Positions 1-4,883 of a DNA stretch of 5,053 nt are shown here, piece after piece (within the stretch, counting starts at the first letter, position 1; each line of letters starts with the position of its first letter). The notes under the pieces are model-generated. The model did not search any database and was not told the origin of the DNA. It saw only the letters and a program-made list of their open reading frames with translations. Where the stretch lies: NCBI GenBank assembly GCA_002390025.1, contig DGRU01000064.1:21255-26307 (forward strand), read 5' to 3'. The translations under genes were made by a program, and so were the position numbers. Source of the stretch: Lachnospiraceae bacterium UBA4380. Its GTDB lineage: Bacteria > Bacillota > Clostridia > Lachnospirales > Lachnospiraceae.

Positions 1-48
1 GCCGGAATCCCTGAAAAGACGGAAGCCGGATCCCCTGAAAATACCCGG
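1..48 (+). repeat. Two imperfect 24-bp tandem repeats in the linker of the surface protein
   Basis: Bases 1-24 and 25-48 both begin GCCGGA and share a CCCTGAAAA or CCTGAAAA core; about 17 of 24 positions match. The period is a multiple of three and encodes AGIPEKTE then AGSPENTR. Because the first copy starts at the window edge, more copies may lie upstream. Such Pro/Glu/Thr repeats usually act as extended spacers between a surface domain and the rest of the protein. Confidence 0.55.
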
Positions 49-495
49 CCGCAGGCCCTGCAGATCGACCTGCCCGACGGGGAGTATTCCATCGAGGTGA
101 GCCTGGCCGGCGGCAGCGGCAGGGCATCCGTCACGACGCCGACCTGGATGAATGTGCAGGAAGGCAGAGCCTATGCCAGGCTCCTCTGGAGCAGTCCCTA
201 TTACGACTATATGATCCTGGACGGCAAAAAATATCTCAATGAGACGACAGACGGCGGCAGTTCCTCCTTTACGATCCCCATTACAGCCATGGATGCGCCT
301 GTGGAGATCATTGCGGACACGACCGCCATGGGCGACCCAGTGGAGATCAACTATACGCTGACTTTCTATGAGGACACGGTCGGCAGCAAGAGCCGTGTGC
401 CCCAGGAGGGCGCCCTGCGGGTGCTGGCAGGGGCGGCTGTCTTTATCATCGTCGGCGGCATCGCAAATCACCTGATTAAAAAGAGACGGCGGTAG
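1..495 (+). CDS. C-terminal part of a membrane-anchored surface protein with a NEAT-like domain (5' end outside window)
   Basis: The reading frame is open from the first base, so the N-terminus lies upstream and the internal ATG codons are not the start; 164 codons are visible. Visible residues 1-16 form a Pro/Glu/Thr linker made of two 8-residue repeats (AGIPEKTE, AGSPENTR). Residues about 23-123 look like a beta-sandwich domain with landmarks DGEYSIEVSLAGGSGRA, WSSPYYDYMILDGKKYL, ADTTAM and EINYTLTF. I recall this pattern from secreted Lachnospiraceae proteins, and its strand pattern resembles heme-binding NEAT domains, but I cannot confirm ligand binding. Residues about 138-158 are a hydrophobic membrane segment (VLAGAAVFIIVGGIA) followed by the basic tail KKRRR, so the domain should face outside with the C-terminus in the cytoplasm. 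There is no LPXTG sorting motif. Its place directly before tetrapyrrole genes makes a role in iron, heme, cobalt or corrinoid uptake plausible, which is inference only. Confidence 0.72.
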   Translation, partial: AGIPEKTEAGSPENTRPQALQIDLPDGEYSIEVSLAGGSGRASVTTPTWMNVQEGRAYARLLWSSPYYDYMILDGKKYLNETTDGGSSSFTIPITAMDAPVEIIADTTAMGDPVEINYTLTFYEDTVGSKSRVPQEGALRVLAGAAVFIIVGGIANHLIKKRRR

Positions 496-555
496 AGGAC
501 CGACTTAAATGCGGCTGGTATCCGCAGACTCTGCTGCTCATGGGCATAAGACTTG

Positions 556-603
556 CGTGCGGGGCTTAACCTTATTTTTATGTAATGAGCTTGAACCTGC
601 ACG
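556..603 (+). promoter_or_regulatory. Possible leader hairpin upstream of hemC
   Basis: Bases 556-563 (CGTGCGGG) can pair with 596-603 (CCTGCACG) over eight base pairs, one of them G-U, enclosing a 32-base AT-rich loop. The structure ends seven bases before the hemC ribosome site, so it could influence translation. A second small stem lies just upstream (510-514 with 522-526, TGCGG/CCGCA). The leader does not contain the conserved B12-box of cobalamin riboswitches. There is a TGTAAT at 581-586 that could be a -10 element, but no matching -35 box. An 8-bp stem of this kind can occur by chance. Confidence 0.25.
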
Positions 604-609
604 AAGATT

Positions 610-613
610 GGAG
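610..613 (+). promoter_or_regulatory. Ribosome binding site of hemC (GGAG), favours a TTG start
   Basis: GGAG at 610-613 lies six bases before the TTG at 620, a good spacing. It is 18 bases before the ATG at 632, too far for normal use, and no other Shine-Dalgarno-like sequence precedes that ATG. This decides the start chosen for hemC. Confidence 0.55.
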
Positions 614-619
614 TGTAGA

Positions 620-1645
620 TTGACACAGAATATGAAAAAACTGATCATCGGCAGCCGGGAGAGCCTGCTGGCCGTCAGACAGTCGGAGATTGTACTCGAC
701 TACCTGCGCAAAAACTTCCCGCAGATGCAGTTTGAACTGGCAACGATGAAGACGACCGGAGATAAAATTCTCCATAAACGCCTGGATGAGATCGGCGGAA
801 AGGGACTTTTCGTCAAGGAACTGGACCAGGCTCTGCGGGACGGGCGGACAGACCTGTCCGTCCACAGCCTCAAGGACCTGCCGGCGGAGATTCCGGAGGA
901 TCTGCCCGTCATCGGCTTTTCCGGACGGGAGGATCCCCGCGACGTGCTGGTGCTCCCTGAGGGCGTTTCCGATATTGGTCAGATGGATTTGACAAAACCC
1001 ATCGGAACGTCTTCGCGCCGGCGCATCCTGCAGGCGCAGGAACTCTTTCCCCGGGCCTGTTTCGAGAGTGTGCGCGGGAATGTTCTCACCAGACTGCGCA
1101 AGCTCGATGAGGGACAGTACAGCGCCATCATTCTGGCCGCCGCGGGACTGCGGCGGCTGGGGCTGGAAAACAGGATCAGCAGAATTTTTTCAACGGAGGA
1201 GATGATCCCGTCGGCAGGCCAGGGAATCCTTGCCCTGCAGGGCAGAAGCGGGATGGATTACTCCTGCCTGGACGGCTTCGTCAGTGCGCAGTCTGCCATA
1301 GCGGCTGCGGCGGAGCGGGGCTTTGTCAGTGCCCTGGGCGGCGGATGCACGTCCCCCATTGCAGCCCACGCTGAATTCGGCGCGGGCGGGGATCCCGCAG
1401 ACAGTGGGAATGAACGAGGCGTGTCCGCAAATGAGCAAGCGGCCGGTTTGGGAGATCCCGCAGGCGGCAGCAATGACTCCTTCCGTCCCATGACCCTGCG
1501 CGGATTTTATTATGACGAAGAAAGCTGCAGAATCTATCGGAAAAAGATTACTGTGCGGGCGCTTACTTCCGAAGAGGGACGCGCCGCCGGCAGAGAACTG
1601 GCCGCCGCGATTCTGGCAGAGGCAAAAGCGCAGAGGGATTGCTGA
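620..1645 (+). CDS. hemC: Hydroxymethylbilane synthase (porphobilinogen deaminase)
   Basis: Cytoplasmic enzyme that joins four porphobilinogen molecules into linear hydroxymethylbilane. With the TTG start it has 341 residues; the conserved part begins at the ATG at 632 (MKKLIIGSRESLLAVRQSE, 337 residues). The frame is open back to 509, but that stretch shows no homology. Family signatures run in order: IGSRESLLAVRQSE, KTTGDKI, GGKGLFVKELDQAL, VHSLKDLP with the catalytic Asp at about 86, IGTSSRRR, RGNVLTRLRKLD and PSAGQGILALQ. GGGCTSPIAAHA carries the dipyrromethane-cofactor cysteine at about 243 (E. coli Cys242). Between this and the last domain (LRGFYYDEESC onward) sits a roughly 37-residue Gly/Asp/Asn-rich insert at about 254-290, with a GDPA peptide occurring twice. 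The last codons, EAKAQRDC and stop, form copy 1 of a 35-bp tandem repeat. The next gene in the pathway, cobA-hemD, starts 267 bases downstream. Confidence 0.95.
   Translation: MTQNMKKLIIGSRESLLAVRQSEIVLDYLRKNFPQMQFELATMKTTGDKILHKRLDEIGGKGLFVKELDQALRDGRTDLSVHSLKDLPAEIPEDLPVIGFSGREDPRDVLVLPEGVSDIGQMDLTKPIGTSSRRRILQAQELFPRACFESVRGNVLTRLRKLDEGQYSAIILAAAGLRRLGLENRISRIFSTEEMIPSAGQGILALQGRSGMDYSCLDGFVSAQSAIAAAAERGFVSALGGGCTSPIAAHAEFGAGGDPADSGNERGVSANEQAAGLGDPAGGSNDSFRPMTLRGFYYDEESCRIYRKKITVRALTSEEGRAAGRELAAAILAEAKAQRDC
1379..1489 (+). other. Low-complexity in-frame insertion within hemC, containing a peptide duplication
   Basis: This segment encodes a Gly/Ala/Asp/Asn-rich stretch between the cofactor-cysteine motif and the C-terminal domain of HemC; typical family members run almost directly from one into the other. 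It contains two related 24-base units at 1390-1413 and 1453-1476, identical at about 18 of 24 positions and both containing GATCCCGCAG. They encode DPADSGNE and DPAGGSND and lie exactly 63 bases (21 codons) apart, so the frame is kept. The segment is probably a flexible surface loop. Confidence 0.6.
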
Positions 1646-1791
1646 GTTCGTCAGAGGCAAAGCTGCAGAGGGATTGCTGAGCTCGTCAGAGGCAAAGCTG
1701 CAGAGGGACTGCTGAGCTCGTCAGAGGCAAAGCTGCAGAGGGACTGCTGAGTTCGTCAGAGGCAAACGGGCAGAAGGATTGCTGAGTTTGC
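1617..1791 (+). repeat. Five 35-bp tandem repeats starting in the hemC 3' end
   Basis: Copies lie at 1617-1651, 1652-1686, 1687-1721, 1722-1756 and 1757-1791. The core is CAGAGGCAAAGCTGCAGAGG, then GATTGCTGAGCTCGT or close variants. Copies 2 and 3 differ at one base, and copies 3 and 4 at one base; copies 1 and 5 are more diverged. Copy 1 is the coding end of hemC with its TGA stop, and every later copy recreates that tail (AEAKLQRDC then TGA in copies 2-4, apart from small codon changes). Because 35 is not a multiple of three, the copies fall in successive frames and are not translated as one product. A degenerate sixth copy may follow at about 1792-1835. Each junction can form a small CTGA-loop-TCAG stem. 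Confidence 0.9.
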
Positions 1792-1898
1792 CAGAGATAA
1801 AAAGAAGGAAACCTGCAGAAGTCTGCTGAAAATTCATGTGAGAGAAAAAACAGCTGATTTTTGCAGACAGGAACATTTACTGGTAAGTCTGTTTTTAC

Positions 1899-1903
1899 AG
1901 AGG
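1899..1903 (+). promoter_or_regulatory. Ribosome binding site of cobA-hemD (AGAGG)
   Basis: AGAGG at 1899-1903 sits nine bases before the ATG at 1913. The frame is open back to a GTG at 1838, but the extra 25 residues have no SUMT homology and the GTG has no ribosome site, so ATG 1913 is preferred. It places VWLVGAGPGD at the very N-terminus, as is normal for the family. Confidence 0.6.
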
Positions 1904-1912
1904 TTGCATTTT

Positions 1913-3658
1913 ATGACAGGAAAAGTATGGCTCGTGGGAGCCGGCCCGGGAGACCTGGGACTTTTTACAATCAAGGGACTTGAAGTCCTTCAGAACGCAG
2001 AAGTAGTTGTCTATGACGCCCTCATCGGCGACGCTGTGCTGACCCTGATTCCGGATCAGGCGGAAAAGATCAATGTCGGGAAGCGGTCGGGCAGTCACCG
2101 GATGGTCCAGGAGCAGATCAACAGCACACTTTTGGAGAAGGCACTCGAGGGGAAAAGAGTCGTGCGCCTCAAGGGAGGAGACCCCTTCCTGTTCGGCCGC
2201 GGCGGGGAGGAGCTGGAACTGCTCGTTGAGAACAATATCCCCTTCGAGATTGTGCCGGGCGTGACCAGCGCCTTCGCGGTACCCGCCTATAACGGAATCC
2301 CTGTTACCCATCGGGATTACACGTCATCCGTGCACATCATTACAGGCCACCGCCGCTCATCCGGCAATACACACAGCATCGGCCGGGCAGAAGCCTCCCG
2401 AAATGAGAAGGCTGCCGGAAGCGCCGCTGCATCTGTCTGTGAAAATGCCGACGCGAGTAACGAGATCTCCGGTGTCACAGACAGCAGCGTTGAAACAGAT
2501 ACTTCGGGCAGGTCCGACGGCCTTGGCATAGACTATGAGGCCCTTGTCCGTACCAAAGGCACGCTGATCTTCCTGATGGGATTGTCGACACTGCCGGTCA
2601 TCATGCAGGGTCTTCTCCGCGCGGGGATCAGTCCCGACACACCGGCGGCGGTTCTGGAAAGAGGAACGACAGCCGGACAGAGGCGGGTCCTGGCGACGGT
2701 CTCCACACTGGAAGAGGAAACAGACCGGGCACGGATCGAGGCACCGGCGATCATAGTCGTCGGAGAGGTCTGCCGCCTGGCGGAATCTTTTGCCTGGGCG
2801 GAAAAACTCCCCCTGGCGGGCAAAAAGATCCTGCTCACCAGGCCCAAGGAGCTGATCTCCGGCATGGCCGCGCGCCTGCGGAAAATGGGAGCCGAGGTTC
2901 TGGAGATGCCCGCGATCGAGACGGTGCCGATCCAGCCCAATCCCCTGCTGGAGAATTGTTTTAAAACAGACCCGGACAGGTCCTCCGGTCCCTGGACCGG
3001 CGGCAGGATCGACTGGATGGTTTTCACATCCCCCACCGGTGTCCGTATTTTTATGGACTGGTTTTTGACAGACCATGATATCCGCGCCCTGGCGGGCATA
3101 CGCTTTGCCGTGATCGGAGAGGGCAGTGCCAAGAAGCTCCGCCAGTACGGAATCCGCCACGATTTCATGCCTTCTGTCTACGACGGAGAGACGCTTGGCC
3201 GGGAACTTGCACAGAAAATCCGTCAGGAGACAAGACGGGAAACTGATTTGACGGGGGATTCTCCAATCCCCGAACCCCACGTCCGCGTCCTGATCCCCCG
3301 CGCCGCCATCGGCAGCAGGGAGCTGATCGAAGAACTGGAAAAAGCCGGCAGCATTGAACTTCTGGATATTCCTACCTATACGACAGAATATGTGACCCGG
3401 GGAATCATCGATGCCCGCGGACAGATTGAAAAAGGCGAGATTCACTACGCCGTCTTTACCAGCGCGTCCACAGTGCGGGGCTTTGGCGAAGTGATGAAAG
3501 GCGCGGACCTGTCCCGGATCAAGGCAGTCTGCATAGGACGCCAGACCAGGGCGGCCGCACAGGCCCAGGGCATGGAGACCCGGATGGCACAGAAAGCCAC
3601 TCTCGACGCCCTTCTGGATGCAGTCGTGCAGTGCGCTGCGGAAGACCGGAAATCATAA
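1913..3658 (+). CDS. cobA-hemD: Fused uroporphyrinogen III C-methyltransferase / uroporphyrinogen III synthase
   Basis: Bifunctional cytoplasmic enzyme of 581 residues. The HemD half cyclises hydroxymethylbilane to uroporphyrinogen III; the CobA (SUMT) half adds two methyl groups from S-adenosylmethionine to give precorrin-2, the branch to cobalamin and siroheme. SUMT residues about 1-297 show VGAGPGD (8-14), LKGGDPFLFGRGGEE (86-100), VPGVTSAFAVPAYNGIPVTH, the TGH before the insert, FLMGLSTL, PAAVLERGTTAGQR and APAIIVVGEV. The HemD domain, about 302-575, begins at GKKILLTRP and contains FTSPTGV, AVIGEGSA, RVLIPRA, FTSASTVRGF and IGRQTRAAAQAQGM. A 58-residue hydrophilic insert (148-205) interrupts SUMT between TGHR and YEALVRTKGTL, and HemD carries two shorter inserts. 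No dehydrogenase or ferrochelatase (CysG-N) domain is present. Fusions of this type are common in Clostridia. It lies between hemC and hemB, on the same strand. Confidence 0.96.
   Translation: MTGKVWLVGAGPGDLGLFTIKGLEVLQNAEVVVYDALIGDAVLTLIPDQAEKINVGKRSGSHRMVQEQINSTLLEKALEGKRVVRLKGGDPFLFGRGGEELELLVENNIPFEIVPGVTSAFAVPAYNGIPVTHRDYTSSVHIITGHRRSSGNTHSIGRAEASRNEKAAGSAAASVCENADASNEISGVTDSSVETDTSGRSDGLGIDYEALVRTKGTLIFLMGLSTLPVIMQGLLRAGISPDTPAAVLERGTTAGQRRVLATVSTLEEETDRARIEAPAIIVVGEVCRLAESFAWAEKLPLAGKKILLTRPKELISGMAARLRKMGAEVLEMPAIETVPIQPNPLLENCFKTDPDRSSGPWTGGRIDWMVFTSPTGVRIFMDWFLTDHDIRALAGIRFAVIGEGSAKKLRQYGIRHDFMPSVYDGETLGRELAQKIRQETRRETDLTGDSPIPEPHVRVLIPRAAIGSRELIEELEKAGSIELLDIPTYTTEYVTRGIIDARGQIEKGEIHYAVFTSASTVRGFGEVMKGADLSRIKAVCIGRQTRAAAQAQGMETRMAQKATLDALLDAVVQCAAEDRKS
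2354..2527 (+). other. 58-residue hydrophilic in-frame insertion in the CobA (SUMT) domain
   Basis: Residues 148-205 of the fusion are rich in Ser, Ala, Asn, Glu and Asp (for example AAGSAAASV, NADASNEISG, TDSSVETDTSGRSDG). They lie between SVHIITGHRR and IDYEALVRTKGT. In typical SUMT proteins these two motifs are separated by only about ten residues. The frame is open on both sides and the flanking catalytic motifs are intact, so the enzyme is probably active with an extra disordered loop. Confidence 0.65.
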
Positions 3659-3774
3659 AAGAACCATAAAAAAACAAACATAAAAAGAGACATCATAAAA
3701 CAGGCATTATAAAACAGCAGATTCTGAATCAAAAACAGGACAGGAAGAGAACATGATCAGAAGGAGGAAAAAAT
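3659..3774 (+). promoter_or_regulatory. A-rich spacer with CATAAAA reiterations upstream of hemB
   Basis: The 116-base gap between cobA-hemD and hemB is strongly A-rich against the GC-rich genes on either side. CATAAAA occurs at 3654-3660 (overlapping the stop codon), 3665-3671, 3679-3685 and 3694-3700, and TATAAAA at 3708-3714, spaced 11, 14, 15 and 14 bases. A short palindrome GATTCTGAATC follows at 3720-3730. No terminator-like GC stem with a T-run is seen, so read-through into hemB is likely. TATAAA at 3708-3713 resembles a -10 box but has no convincing -35. Confidence 0.45.
3761..3767 (+). promoter_or_regulatory. Strong ribosome binding site of hemB (AAGGAGG)
   Basis: AAGGAGG is a near-perfect Shine-Dalgarno placed seven bases before the ATG at 3775. 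It is clearly stronger than the sites before hemC and cobA-hemD, suggesting that hemB is translated at a higher rate. Confidence 0.85.
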
Positions 3775-4758
3775 ATGGATTTGACGATCAGACCCAGAAG
3801 GCTTCGGGGAAGCGACACATTGAGGCGCATGGTGCGCGAGACCAGACTTGACCCCGCTTCACTGATCTATCCGATGTTTGTGATGGACGGGGAAAATACC
3901 GTCGAAGAGATCTCGGCGCTGCCGGGACAGTACAGATATACAGTCGACCGCATGGAAGAGGAACTGATCCGGCTTTCGGACGCCGGTGTCGATAAAGTCA
4001 TGTTTTTCGGCATCCCGGCCGTCAAGGATGAGATCGGCTCCCAGGCCTACAGCGCAGATGGCATTGTCCAGCGGGCACTGCGCAGGGCAAAGAAAGATTT
4101 CCCCGATCTCTACCTGATCACGGATGTCTGCATGTGCGAATACACCTCCCACGGCCACTGCGGTATGCTGTGCGGATGCGACGTCGACAATGACAAGACC
4201 CTGGAACTGCTGTCCATGACCGCCCTCTCCCATGTAGAGGCAGGCGCGGACATGGTGGCGCCCTCCGACATGATGGACGGCCGCGTGCGCGCCATCCGCC
4301 AGACCCTCGATGCTGCCGGACACAGCACAACACCCATCATGTCCTATGCAGTCAAATATGCATCCTCCTTCTATGGGCCTTTCCGCGAGGCGGCAGGATC
4401 CGCGCCCTCTTTCGGCGACCGCAAGAGCTACCAGATGGACTTCCACAACCGTCATGAGGCCATCCGCGAAGCCCTTCTCGACGTGGAGGAAGGAGCAGAC
4501 ATCATCATGGTCAAGCCCGCCATGTCCTACCTCGACATTGTCCGTGACGTACGTGAGAAAGTAGAAGTCCCCGTCGCAGCCTACAGCGTGAGCGGAGAAT
4601 ACGCCATGATCAAGGCAGCCGCCGCAAACGGCTGGATCGACGAAGAAAAAGTCATGTGCGAAGCAGCGGTTTCTGTCTTCCGCGCAGGCGCCTCCGTCCT
4701 CCTGACCTATTACGCAAAGGAACTCGCCTCCTGCATCCGCAGCGGCAGAATCGGTTGA
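3775..4758 (+). CDS. hemB: Porphobilinogen synthase (delta-aminolevulinate dehydratase), zinc type
   Basis: Cytoplasmic enzyme that condenses two 5-aminolevulinate molecules into porphobilinogen, the substrate of HemC. The product has 327 residues, the usual family length, with no insertions. Landmarks include the N-terminal arm (RPRRLRGSDTLRRMVRET), YPMFV, VMFFGIP and the zinc cluster DVCMCEYTSHGHCG with Cys119, Cys121 and Cys129. This cysteine triad marks the zinc-dependent class rather than the Asp-rich magnesium class. The Schiff-base lysines are Lys194 in MSYAVKYASSFYGPFREA and Lys247 in IIMVKPAMSYLDI; VAPSDMMDGRV and AAYSVSGEYAM are also conserved. The ATG is fixed by AAGGAGG seven bases upstream. 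It follows cobA-hemD by 116 bases on the same strand and is probably co-transcribed with it. The REP-like palindrome begins eight bases after its stop. Confidence 0.98.
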   Translation: MDLTIRPRRLRGSDTLRRMVRETRLDPASLIYPMFVMDGENTVEEISALPGQYRYTVDRMEEELIRLSDAGVDKVMFFGIPAVKDEIGSQAYSADGIVQRALRRAKKDFPDLYLITDVCMCEYTSHGHCGMLCGCDVDNDKTLELLSMTALSHVEAGADMVAPSDMMDGRVRAIRQTLDAAGHSTTPIMSYAVKYASSFYGPFREAAGSAPSFGDRKSYQMDFHNRHEAIREALLDVEEGADIIMVKPAMSYLDIVRDVREKVEVPVAAYSVSGEYAMIKAAAANGWIDEEKVMCEAAVSVFRAGASVLLTYYAKELASCIRSGRIG

Positions 4759-4765
4759 TTTAAGG

Positions 4766-4839
4766 GGGAAGGTGGGACATTGGGGACGGTTCGGGACACT
4801 GGGGACAGCCAGAACCGTCCCCAGTGTCTCAACCTTCCC
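4766..4839. repeat. REP-like long palindrome (GGGGACGGTTC family)
   Basis: The arm at 4766-4792 pairs with 4812-4839 over about 27 base pairs, with one bulged base (A4831) and two G-U pairs, around a 19-base loop. The arms contain TTGGGGACGGTTC and GAACCGTCCCCAGTG. The loop holds a second copy of the left-arm motif, GGGACACTGGGGAC at 4793-4806, which can pair instead with GTCCCCAGTGTCTC at 4817-4830 (12 perfect pairs plus a G-U and a G-C). The two stems exclude each other. There is no T-run after it, so it is not a standard intrinsic terminator. I recall dispersed palindromes with this motif in Firmicutes genomes, some near REP-associated transposases; none is encoded here. Confidence 0.75.
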
Positions 4840-4864
4840 GGGAGATTCCCATAACCTGTAGATT

Positions 4865-4869
4865 GGAGG
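4865..4869 (+). promoter_or_regulatory. Probable ribosome binding site of the DUF819 gene (GGAGG), wide spacing
   Basis: GGAGG at 4865-4869 is the only good Shine-Dalgarno before the DUF819 frame, but it lies 14 bases before the ATG at 4884, longer than usual. No in-frame ATG, GTG or TTG exists at better spacing; the TTG at 4874 region is out of frame and soon hits a stop. The ATG at 4884 is kept because the family sequence begins there. Confidence 0.45.
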
Positions 4870-4883
4870 TCATTGACCCGCAT

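Noticed and set aside
509..619. Extension of hemC to the upstream ATG at 509
   Set aside because: The extra 37 residues do not resemble any HemC N-terminus, no ribosome site precedes 509, and the HemC family begins near the IGSRESLLAVRQSE motif.
496..619. Cobalamin riboswitch upstream of hemC
   Set aside because: The conserved B12-box and the other core segments of the cobalamin riboswitch are not present in this 124-base leader.
1512..1715. Small + strand frame of 67 codons across the hemC end and repeats
   Set aside because: It runs out of frame inside hemC and ends in the repeats, has no ribosome site and arises from the 35-bp period shifting frame.
1617..1791. CRISPR array
   Set aside because: The 35-bp units abut with no unique spacers, and the first copy is coding sequence, so this is a tandem repeat.
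1845..1862. AAAAA-CAGCTG-A-TTTTT as a terminator before cobA-hemD
   Set aside because: The GC part is only the six-base palindrome CAGCTG, which leaves no usable stem and loop; termination here is unlikely.
1838..1912. Extension of cobA-hemD to the GTG at 1838
   Set aside because: There is no Shine-Dalgarno at proper spacing and no SUMT homology in the 25 added residues, while ATG 1913 has AGAGG nine bases upstream.
2357..3445. Long minus-strand open frame of 362 codons opposite cobA-hemD
   Set aside because: It lies wholly antisense to a clearly conserved gene, has no recognisable domain or ribosome site, and is expected from the GC-rich codon usage of the real gene.
4766..4850. Intrinsic terminator of the hem operon
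   Set aside because: The stem is long and GC-rich but is not followed by a run of T; the bases after it are GGGAGATTCCC. It may still protect the 3' end of the mRNA.
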